Source: CAYRNR01 sp964425605 (lineage in GTDB: Bacteria; Myxococcota_A; UBA796; UBA9615; CAYRNR01). From it: DNA of 64,000 nucleotides. Every line of letters begins with the position of its first letter. The stretch's first letter is position 1. The notes under the pieces were generated by a model that did no database searches, was not told the DNA's origin, and saw nothing but the letters and a program-made list of their open reading frames with translations. This document shows, piece after piece, positions 1 to 8,313 of the stretch. Both the position numbers and the translations under genes were made by a program. The DNA lies in assembly GCA_964425605.1 (NCBI GenBank), contig CAYRNR010000004.1, forward strand, positions 62,001 through 126,000, read 5' to 3'.

Positions 1-582
1 AGCACCGAGCCCGTCGACACTCCCGAACCCGCCACCGCCGCTCCCGTCGTGGAGCAGGTGGCGCCTGCACCCACGGCCCTGCCCGAGATCCCCGCCGGGG
101 CCACCCTCGCGGCCGACGTTGCACGCAGCCGCTTCGAGTTCACCGGCTCCAAGCTCACCGGCTCCCACGTGGGCGGCTTCGAGGTGTACGAGGCATCGGC
201 CACCTGGGACGGCAAGACCGTCACCGCCGGCGAGGTGGTGATCGACGTCACCTCCCTGTACACCGACGCCGATCGTCTCACCGGCCACATGCTCTCGCCG
301 GACTTCTTCGACGCCGAGGCGAATCCCAAGGCCACGTTCCGCACCACGTCCGTGTCCGGAGAGGGGGACTCCCTGAACCTGTCCGGCGACCTCACGTTGA
401 GGGGTGTCACCCAGCCCATCGAGATCCCGGCCCAGGTGACCGTGGTGCCCGAAGGTGTGAAGCTGACCGCGACCTTCGAGATCGACCGGCAGCGCTGGGG
501 CGTCGCCTACCCGGGGCTCCCCGACGACCTGATCAAGGACCAGGTGGGGATCGAGTTCGAGTTGCTGTTCCCGTCACCCTGA
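1..582 (+). CDS. YceI-family protein, 5' end outside window
   Basis: The frame is open from base 1 and ends at a TGA at 580-582, so the true start lies upstream; the GTG at 49 is only the first in-window start codon. The visible N-terminal part is rich in Pro, Ala, Thr and Glu, as expected for a linker behind a signal peptide or lipobox that is not in view. From about residue 35 the sequence fits the YceI-like lipocalin fold: 'ARSRFEFTGSKLTGSHVGGF', then a segment with 'DVTSLYTDADRLTGHMLSPD', 'FFDAEANPKATF' and 'GDLTLRGVTQPIEIP'. YceI proteins are periplasmic beta-barrels that bind isoprenoid or amphiphilic ligands; the ligand here is unknown. The family call is strong; secretion and lipidation are inferred. 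Confidence 0.85.
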   Translation, partial: STEPVDTPEPATAAPVVEQVAPAPTALPEIPAGATLAADVARSRFEFTGSKLTGSHVGGFEVYEASATWDGKTVTAGEVVIDVTSLYTDADRLTGHMLSPDFFDAEANPKATFRTTSVSGEGDSLNLSGDLTLRGVTQPIEIPAQVTVVPEGVKLTATFEIDRQRWGVAYPGLPDDLIKDQVGIEFELLFPSP

Positions 583-645
583 CCGTGGATTTCTCGCGCG
601 TTTCCCGCCCGCATCGAGCTAGGATCGAAGCGAGGAGGGAGGCCC

Positions 646-1611
646 ATGCGAACCTGGCTCGTGTCACTGGCCCTGGGCGCGGCGATGACGGCCGGGTGCG
701 AGGGTGGGACGGACGACGACACCGTCGCAGACGACGACTGCGCGGCGGGTGATGACGACGCAATGGGGGACGACGACTCGGGGCTCGCGGACTGTCTGTA
801 CCACCTGGACGGTGATTCCGACGGATTCGGCGACCCGGCCGTGGAGATCATCGAGGCGTGCGGGGCAGCGCCCGGCGGGTACGTCGAGGACGACCAGGAC
901 TGCAACGACAACAACGCCGCGGTGCATCCCGGCGCCGAGGAGGCCTGCGACGGGGTCCTCGACAACGACTGCGACGGGATCCTCGATCCGCTGGAGCTCG
1001 ACGCGGACTTCGACGGTTACAGCCCGTGCGACGGCGACTGTGACGACGAGGACGAGTGGCTGAACCTCGAGGACGCGGACGGGGATGGATGGGACAGCTG
1101 CTCCGGGGACTGCGACGACGGCTGGTCGTTCATCAATCCTGGCGAGACCGACGAGGCCTGTGACTACATCGACACGGACTGCGACGGCGCCCTGCACCCG
1201 AACGAGATCGACGACGACGGGGACGGGTTCGACGAGTGCAGCGGCGACTGCGACGACACGAATCCGGAGATCAACCCCGACGCCATGGAGCTGTGCGACT
1301 CCATCGACAACGACTGCGATCCGAGCACGCGCGAGGAGGTGGACGACGACGGAGACGGGTTCACCGAGTGCAACGGGGACATCAACGACGCCGACCCCCT
1401 GGTGAATCCCGGTGGCACGGAGTTCCCGTGCGACTACGTGGACAACGACGGCGATGGATTCCTCCACCCTGAGGAGACCGACGACGACGGGGACGGGTGG
1501 GACGAGTGCGGCGGGGACTGCGACGACACCCTCGCCGCCATCAGCCCCGACGGCTTGGATTACACCGTCAACGGCCTGGACGAGAACTGCGATGGAATGG
1601 ACGGCCCCTGA
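646..1611 (+). CDS. MopE-repeat lipoprotein with acidic linker
   Basis: A 321-residue predicted lipoprotein. The ATG at 646 sits behind a strong Shine-Dalgarno stretch (GAGGAGGGAGG). The signal peptide ends in a lipobox (MTAGC, Cys18), followed by an Asp-rich spacer to about residue 45. The rest is about six imperfect repeats of the MopE / 'putative metal-binding motif' type, each with a DxDGDGxxxC block, a GDCDD core and a closing CDxxDNDCDG. In MopE of Methylococcus such segments belong to a surface copper-binding protein; in other families the DxDGD blocks bind calcium. Expected location is the outer membrane, probably surface. The function is unknown; metal binding is inferred from residue content. 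It stands alone on this strand, and the next gene is convergent. Confidence 0.8.
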   Translation: MRTWLVSLALGAAMTAGCEGGTDDDTVADDDCAAGDDDAMGDDDSGLADCLYHLDGDSDGFGDPAVEIIEACGAAPGGYVEDDQDCNDNNAAVHPGAEEACDGVLDNDCDGILDPLELDADFDGYSPCDGDCDDEDEWLNLEDADGDGWDSCSGDCDDGWSFINPGETDEACDYIDTDCDGALHPNEIDDDGDGFDECSGDCDDTNPEINPDAMELCDSIDNDCDPSTREEVDDDGDGFTECNGDINDADPLVNPGGTEFPCDYVDNDGDGFLHPEETDDDGDGWDECGGDCDDTLAAISPDGLDYTVNGLDENCDGMDGP

Positions 1612-1651
1612 GCCCGGTCCGCGGTTGCATCTCGCTCTGGTGCTGCAGGAG

Positions 1652-1750
1652 AGGAAGTTTCACCACAGAGAGCACAGAGATCACAGAGCGGAGAGTACGG
1701 AGACGTTGCCTCTTCTCTGTGTCCTCGGCGTCCTCTGTGGTGAATTTCCT
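1652..1750. repeat. Intergenic inverted repeat built of CACAGAG units
   Basis: Between two convergent genes lies a 99-base imperfect inverted repeat. The left arm is AGGAAGTTTCACCACAGAG and the right arm CTCTGTGGTGAATTTCCT. Inside the left half the word CACAGAG recurs every 9 bases or so (1664, 1673 and 1682 onward), mirrored by CTCTGTG words on the right. It could fold into one long hairpin on either strand and so could serve as a bidirectional terminator for the MopE lipoprotein and kinase genes. Similar CACAGAG-rich intergenic palindromes occur as dispersed repeats in many environmental bacteria (recalled, not searched). No other copy was noticed in this window. Confidence 0.6.
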
Positions 1751-1815
1751 CTTCCTGGCCTCCTGCTTTCCTCAGCTGCATTCCTCCACATGATGGGACA
1801 ACCAGGGACGCGCGC

Positions 1816-3585
<1,770 letters not shown>

Positions 3586-3650
3586 ATAGGATATCGTAGC
3601 GTATCCACAGCTTCCCGATAAAGATCAAAAACGGGAGAAACGCGAGATTC

Positions 3651-4007
3651 CTAGGCGCCGCTGCCGGCCAGCAGGAACACGACCATGGAGACCACGGTCG
3701 CGACCCCGACGGCGAGGGCGACGACGACGGTCTGGGAGATCTCGAAACCCTGGAGCTCCACGTACAGATCGACCTGCTGGTGGCCGAAGGCCACCTTGCG
3801 CAGGCGCAGGGTGCTCCCGGGCTTGGAGCCGGGGGGGACGGCCACGGTGAGGATCTTGGCCTCTCCGTCCACCTCCATGGCCAGCGGCTGCTTGCCGCCG
3901 TAGAGCAGGACCCACGGGGGGACCTTCAGGGGCACGTGGACGCGGACGCGTTCGCCGACGACCTCGGATTCGAGCCAGGGGGAGTCTTCGTTGGGGGCAT
4001 CGCTCAT
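3651..4007 (-). CDS. Tail-anchored protein resembling the DnaJ C-terminal domain
   Basis: 118 residues from the ATG at 4007, which has a GAGGGAGACACC leader. The reading frame continues upstream into recQ, but only this start gives a sensible protein. Residues about 40-85 resemble the second beta-domain of DnaJ (CTDII), which binds client peptides: 'ILTVAVPPGSKPGSTLRLRK' followed by 'VDLYVEL' matches the usual pattern of 'l.iPpGtq.G..~rl.g.G......GDLyv.v'. There is no J domain and no Cys-rich zinc region. A hydrophobic helix ends the protein (VVVALAVGVATVVSMVVFLL), so it should be anchored with the domain in the cytoplasm. It lies 10 bases downstream of recQ on the same strand, so cotranscription is likely. 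The domain call is by eye and moderate. Confidence 0.6.
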   Translation of the reverse strand: MSDAPNEDSPWLESEVVGERVRVHVPLKVPPWVLLYGGKQPLAMEVDGEAKILTVAVPPGSKPGSTLRLRKVAFGHQQVDLYVELQGFEISQTVVVALAVGVATVVSMVVFLLAGSGA

Positions 4008-4017
4008 GGTGTCTCCC

Positions 4018-5871
4018 TCAGTACAGCAATCCCACGTCCACGGCGAGGCCGTTCTCCTCGCAGTAGGCGCCCAGCTCGCCGAGCAGGCGCTTTCCATAGC
4101 GTCGCAGCTTGCTCGCCCCGATGCCAGGGATCGTGGCCAAACCCTCGCGAGAGGACGGCCGGACCCGGGCCAGGGCACGCAGCGTGCGGTCGTTGAACAC
4201 CACGTACGCGGGCACCCCGCGCACCGCAGCGAGCTCGCGGCGCAGGTCGCGGAGGTGATCGTACAGGCCCTCGTCCACGCCGACCCAGGCCTGGGTCTCG
4301 CGCTTGGTGCGCTTCGGGGCCTTCTTGGGGGGCTTGATCAGCTGGACGGGGCGTTCGCCGCGCATGGCCTCGAACGAGGCGGCGTTGAGGCGGAGCACGG
4401 GCCACTCCTCGTCGGTGCGGTTCACCAGATCCTGGTCGATGAGCTGCCAGTACCAGTTGATGATCTGGCGCTGGGGGATGTCTGCGAGCAGGCCGTAGGT
4501 GCTCAGACGCTCGTGGCGCCAGCGGCGGGTGCGCTCGGTGTCGGCGCCGGTGAGGATCTCGGCCAGGGCGGCGATGCCGAAGCGTTGGCCGGAGCGGTAG
4601 ATGTTGGACAGCAGCTTCTGGGCCACCACGACGCCGTCCTCCACCCCCTCGACCTCGCCGAGGCAGACGTCACAGGCGCCGCAGTCGTCCTTGGCGTACT
4701 CCTGGCCGAAGTACTCGGTGAGGCTGCGGTGGCGGCAGCGGATGCCACGGCTGTAGCGCTCCATGTGCGCGAGCAGCGCCCGCCCGCCCTCGACCACGTC
4801 GGCGCCCACGTCGGCCTCGGCGGCCGCGCGCTGCATCAGCAGGCGCCACCGCATGGCGTCCTGACCGGAGTGGAGCAGCACACACTCGGCCTCCAGGCCA
4901 TCGCGGCCGGCGCGGCCGCTCTCCTGCTGGTAGTGCTCGATGGACTTGGGCATGCCGGCGTGGACCACGCAGCGGACGTCGGAGCGGTCCACGCCCATCC
5001 CGAAGGCGACGGTGGCGACGATCACGTCGAGGGACTCCGACGAGAAAGCGTCCTGGGTCTTGCGGCGGTCGTCGGGCTCCATGCCGGCGTGGTAGGCGGC
5101 GGCGGAGAAGCCACGCCGTTTCAGGTGGGCGGCGAGGCTCTCGGTCTCCTTGCGCGTGATGCAGTAGACGATGGCGGCGCGGCCCTTGTAGCGCTCGAGC
5201 ACCGTCGCCACCTGGGACTGGGTGTTGACGCGCGGTACCACGCGGTAGGCCAGGTTGGGGCGGTCGAAGCTGCCCACGAGGACCGCGGGATCGCGCAGGT
5301 TCAGCTGGGCGACCACGTCCTCGCGCACCCGCGGCGTGGCCGTGGCGGTGAACGCGTGGACGCTGGCGCCGGGGAGCCAGCTGCGCAGCTGGGCGAGCTG
5401 GCGGTACTCCGGGCGGAAGTCGTGGCCCCAGTGGCTAATGCAGTGGGCCTCGTCCACGGCCACGGCGCGCACCGGGAGGCGCCGCAGCACGTCGAGGGTG
5501 TACGACCGCACGAGGCGCTCGGGGGCGAGGTAGATCAGGCGCAGCTTGCCCGCGGCGAGGTCCTGCTCGATCTCCCGGGCCTCGTCGCGGGTGAGGTTGC
5601 TGTGGAGGGCCGCCGCGGGGTAGCCGGCCGCGCGCAGGCCGTCCACCTGGTCCTTCATCAGCGCGATCAGGGGGGAGACGACCACGTCGGTGCCGCCGGC
5701 GATCAGCGGCGGCACCTGGAAGCACAGGGACTTGCCGCCGCCCGTGGGCAGGACCACGAGGGAGTCCCGGCCGTCGAGGCCGGCGTGGATGGCCTCGTCC
5801 TGCAGCGGCAGCAGCGAGTCGTAGCCCCAGATGCGGCTGACGGCTTCGAGGATGGGATCGGCGTCGGTCAT
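4018..5871 (-). CDS. recQ: ATP-dependent DNA helicase RecQ
   Basis: 617 residues from the ATG at 5871 (leader CAGGACACCC). The frame is open for a further 1 kb upstream, but that part is antisense to lgt and is rejected. Helicase motifs in order: Q-motif region 'PLQDEAI', Walker A 'PTGGGKSLCF', the DEAH box 'VDEAHCISHWG', 'FTATATPRVR', and motif VI 'QESGRAGRDG'. The RecQ zinc site follows ('CRHRSLTEYFG' with 'CGACDVC'), then a winged-helix RQC region and a C-terminal HRDC domain ('GVPAYVVFNDRTLRALA' with 'IPGIGASKLRRYG'). Length and order match full RecQ proteins such as that of E. coli (about 610 residues). It unwinds DNA 3' to 5' in recombination and fork repair. It is divergent from lgt. 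Confidence 0.96.
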   Translation of the reverse strand: MTDADPILEAVSRIWGYDSLLPLQDEAIHAGLDGRDSLVVLPTGGGKSLCFQVPPLIAGGTDVVVSPLIALMKDQVDGLRAAGYPAAALHSNLTRDEAREIEQDLAAGKLRLIYLAPERLVRSYTLDVLRRLPVRAVAVDEAHCISHWGHDFRPEYRQLAQLRSWLPGASVHAFTATATPRVREDVVAQLNLRDPAVLVGSFDRPNLAYRVVPRVNTQSQVATVLERYKGRAAIVYCITRKETESLAAHLKRRGFSAAAYHAGMEPDDRRKTQDAFSSESLDVIVATVAFGMGVDRSDVRCVVHAGMPKSIEHYQQESGRAGRDGLEAECVLLHSGQDAMRWRLLMQRAAAEADVGADVVEGGRALLAHMERYSRGIRCRHRSLTEYFGQEYAKDDCGACDVCLGEVEGVEDGVVVAQKLLSNIYRSGQRFGIAALAEILTGADTERTRRWRHERLSTYGLLADIPQRQIINWYWQLIDQDLVNRTDEEWPVLRLNAASFEAMRGERPVQLIKPPKKAPKRTKRETQAWVGVDEGLYDHLRDLRRELAAVRGVPAYVVFNDRTLRALARVRPSSREGLATIPGIGASKLRRYGKRLLGELGAYCEENGLAVDVGLLY

Positions 5872-5940
5872 GGGTGTCCTGAGATCGGGGTAGGGTAACC
5901 CATCGGAGCGACAACGTTGAGACGCGGGAACCGCTGTGCC

Positions 5941-6912
5941 ATGCTCGGCGCCGTGCAACCCATCCTGTTCCACATCCCCTGGTCGAGCGGTCCCGTGCCC
6001 TACGGCGCGTACGGGTTCTTCCTGGCGGTGGCATTCATCCTGGGCATCCTGCTGTCGATCCGCGAGGGGCGGAAGCAGGGGTTGTCGTCGGACCGGGTGG
6101 TGCAGGCGTGCTTCGTGTGCCTGGTGACGTCGTTGCTGGGATCGCGGCTGCTGCACCTGGTGATGGCCGAGCCGCAGGCGTTCTTCGCCAACCCCGGGCT
6201 GCTGTTCGATTTCACGCGCGGGGGGTTCGCGTTCTACGGCGGGTTCATTCTGGGCATGTTCGCGATGCTGGTGTACTGCCGGATGCGGGGGATCGGGTAC
6301 CTGCAGATGGCGGACGTGCTCGTGGCGCAGGGGGGGCTGGGGCTGGCGTTCGGGCGGACCGGGTGCCTGCTGGCCGGATGCTGCCACGGGCGACCCGTCG
6401 GGGAGCCGCTGCCGTCGTGGCTGCTGGGCGTGGTGCCGTTGAAATGGCCCGAGTGGTTCTCGCTGACGTTCCCGTCCGAGGCGGAGGGGCTGGGCAGCCT
6501 GCTGGACCAGCCGCTGGTGCCGACGCAGCCGCTGTCGGGCCTGTACAGCCTGGCCATCTTCCTGTTCATCGCCCTGTGGCTGGTGCCGCGCAAGCGCTAC
6601 CACGGCCAGGTGGTGGTGTGGTTCCTGATGATGTACGCCGTCGCTCGCTCCACCATCGAGCTGTTCCGCGGTGACGCGCGCGGGATGTACTTCGGCGAGG
6701 CCCTGTCCACGTCGCAGCTCGTCAGCGTGCCGGTGTTCCTGGCAGGGCTGGCCATCCTGCTGTGGGCGCGGAGCCGGATGGCGTCGGGCAAGATGTCGCC
6801 CCTGCCGTCCACCTGGCGCGAGGACGCGCTGGCCGAGGCGCTGAAGCCGGCCGCGGCGGAGCCCCGCAAGGGTGGCCCTGCGCGCAAGAACAAGAAGAAG
6901 CGGCGCCGATGA
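5941..6912 (+). CDS. lgt: Prolipoprotein diacylglyceryl transferase
   Basis: An integral membrane enzyme that moves diacylglycerol from phosphatidylglycerol to the lipobox cysteine of prolipoproteins, the first step of lipoprotein maturation. Seven or so transmembrane segments are visible. Family landmarks include 'GPVPYGAYGFFLAVAF' near the N terminus, the 'GGFAFYGGFILG' segment (Lgt H-x-G-G region), 'FGRTGCLLAGCCHGRPVG' (normally GRIGNFINGE-like) and 'ARSTIELFRGDARG' (the conserved E-x-x-R-x-D). A basic tail rich in Lys and Arg follows the last helix and is longer than usual. The ATG at 5941 is preferred; a TTG at 5917 is possible and has a better-placed GGAG. The Cys-rich loop is typical of a divergent Lgt subtype. 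Confidence 0.88.
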   Translation: MLGAVQPILFHIPWSSGPVPYGAYGFFLAVAFILGILLSIREGRKQGLSSDRVVQACFVCLVTSLLGSRLLHLVMAEPQAFFANPGLLFDFTRGGFAFYGGFILGMFAMLVYCRMRGIGYLQMADVLVAQGGLGLAFGRTGCLLAGCCHGRPVGEPLPSWLLGVVPLKWPEWFSLTFPSEAEGLGSLLDQPLVPTQPLSGLYSLAIFLFIALWLVPRKRYHGQVVVWFLMMYAVARSTIELFRGDARGMYFGEALSTSQLVSVPVFLAGLAILLWARSRMASGKMSPLPSTWREDALAEALKPAAAEPRKGGPARKNKKKRRR

Positions 6913-7151
6913 ACCCACCGCGGACCAGCACCCCTGCCTCACGGATCGTGTCCTACCTGATCGTCACGAGCGGAGGCGCCCTCGGCGGTTTCGGGCTGTC
7001 GCTGTGCTCCATCGGCGGAACCGCACGCTATCCGAAGTCGATGCTGGCCTCGGATGCGGTCCACGGAGCGTGGATCCTCGGGTGTACGGTGCTCGGCGGC
7101 GCGCTGGGGTTCTTCATGGTCTGGCGAGCCCTCAAGAAGAGGTCCGAATAG
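6909..7151 (+). CDS. Small two-helix membrane protein
   Basis: 80 residues. The ATG at 6909 overlaps the lgt stop (ATGA), which implies translational coupling and one transcript. Two hydrophobic segments rich in Gly and Leu are seen (about residues 13-32 and 52-72), and a short basic tail (RALKKRSE) is predicted to face the cytoplasm. The pattern of small Gly-rich helices loosely recalls AtpI/AtpZ-like proteins, but no diagnostic motif is present and the function is not recognised. A weak hairpin lies just downstream at 7180-7193 (ACCCC, 4-base loop, GGGGT), which may end the transcript. Confidence 0.6.
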   Translation: MNPPRTSTPASRIVSYLIVTSGGALGGFGLSLCSIGGTARYPKSMLASDAVHGAWILGCTVLGGALGFFMVWRALKKRSE

Positions 7152-7278
7152 TTCGCGCATTCGCGCGTCTCTACCCTGAACCCCTGCGGGGGTGGTTTCG
7201 TTGACGCGCCCGACGCGAGGTGGCAGGTTGCTGCTGTGTGGGGTGTTCCGGTTCTGGCCCCTTGCTCGAGGAGTATCG

Positions 7279-8304
7279 ATGCGTTCGAAGTTGCTTTCGG
7301 CAGTCCTTTCCTCCCTGGCCGCGGTGGCCCTGATGGCCCTGACCGTCCCCGGTATCGCGCACGCGGACCCCATCGTGGTCAAGCTGGCGACCATGGCTCC
7401 CGAGGGGACCACCTGGTACAACGGCCTCGCCTCGATCCGGGACCGCTGGTCCGAGATCTCCGACGGCAAGGTCCAGCTGAAGATCTACGCGGGCGGCGTG
7501 GTCGGCAACGAGGGCTCCATGGTGCGCAAGATGCGCATCGGCCAGCTCCACGGCGCCGCGCTGAGCAACATGGGGCTGCAGGACATGACCGACGCGCCCC
7601 AGGTGACCAACACCCCGATGATGATCCGCTCCTACGAGGAGCTGGACTACGTCATGGAGCGGATGACGCCGGAGTTCGAGACGGCGCTGGCCGACGCCGG
7701 GTTCGTGGTGCTCAACTGGAGTGACGTGGGCTGGGTGCACTTCTTCACCAACGTGCCCATCCGCAAGCCCGCGGACGTGGAGGGCATCAAGGTCTTCGCG
7801 TGGGAGGGGGACCCGGCCGCGGTGGAGGCGTTCCGTCACGCGGGGTTCAACCCGGTGGTCATCCCGTCGGTGGACATCCTGCCGTCGCTGAACAGCGGCC
7901 TGATCGACGGCTTCCCCAACACGCCGCTGGCCGCCCTGTCCATGCAGTGGTTCGCCATGGCCCCGAACATGCTCGACGTGCCCTGGGCCCCCCTGGTGGG
8001 CGCCACGGTGATCACCAAGGACATGTGGGACCGGATTCCCGCCGAGTACCACGAGCCGTTCATGAAGGCCGCGCGGGAGATCGGCGCCGGGCTGCAGGAC
8101 GACATCCGCCGCCAGGACGCCAAGGCCGTGACCGTGATGGAGAAGTACGGTCTGAACGTGGTGAGGGTGGACGCCGCGACCCAGGCCGAGTGGCAGGCCG
8201 CGGCCGAGGGGGTCTACCCGATCATGCGCGGTGGCGTGGTCCCAGAGGCGACCTTCGATCGATGCCAGGCGCTGGTCGAGGAGTACCGCCGCGCCAATCC
8301 CTGA
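7279..8304 (+). CDS. TRAP transporter substrate-binding protein (DctP-like)
   Basis: 341 residues. The ATG at 7279 has a strong GAGGAG site five bases upstream and yields a classical signal peptide ending in 'GIAHADP'; the upstream GTG at 7192 would hide it. The mature part has the DctP pattern: 'VVKLATMAPEGTTWYNGLAS', 'VQLKIYAGGVVGNEGSMVRK', 'MRIGQLHGAALS', and the family's conserved 'VEGIKVF' plus substrate-site arginine region (usually R-x-x-x-x-p). TRAP binding proteins capture organic acids in the periplasm and hand them to a DctQM permease. No permease gene is adjacent, so it is an orphan here or works with one encoded elsewhere. It is convergent with the RND-PgpA gene (9-base gap). Confidence 0.88.
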   Translation: MRSKLLSAVLSSLAAVALMALTVPGIAHADPIVVKLATMAPEGTTWYNGLASIRDRWSEISDGKVQLKIYAGGVVGNEGSMVRKMRIGQLHGAALSNMGLQDMTDAPQVTNTPMMIRSYEELDYVMERMTPEFETALADAGFVVLNWSDVGWVHFFTNVPIRKPADVEGIKVFAWEGDPAAVEAFRHAGFNPVVIPSVDILPSLNSGLIDGFPNTPLAALSMQWFAMAPNMLDVPWAPLVGATVITKDMWDRIPAEYHEPFMKAAREIGAGLQDDIRRQDAKAVTVMEKYGLNVVRVDAATQAEWQAAAEGVYPIMRGGVVPEATFDRCQALVEEYRRANP

Positions 8305-8313
8305 TCCCGAGCC

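Noticed and set aside
664..1467. Long minus-strand open frame opposite the MopE lipoprotein
   Set aside because: It is the antisense of GAC/GAT repeats, giving Val-rich nonsense with no start signal or domain. The same applies to minus-strand frames opposite 30314-34408 and 38991-41846.
3991..5898. 635-codon plus-strand frame opposite recQ
   Set aside because: Antisense shadow; recQ motifs are complete on the other strand. The 1053-codon frame at 60259-63420 is rejected for the same reason.
5872..6942. N-terminal extension of recQ to 974 residues
   Set aside because: The extension is antisense to lgt and of shadow composition; the ATG at 5871 has a ribosome-binding site and gives normal RecQ length.
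7201..7230. TTGACG as -35 of a promoter for the TRAP binding protein
   Set aside because: No acceptable -10 was found at 16-18 bases spacing.
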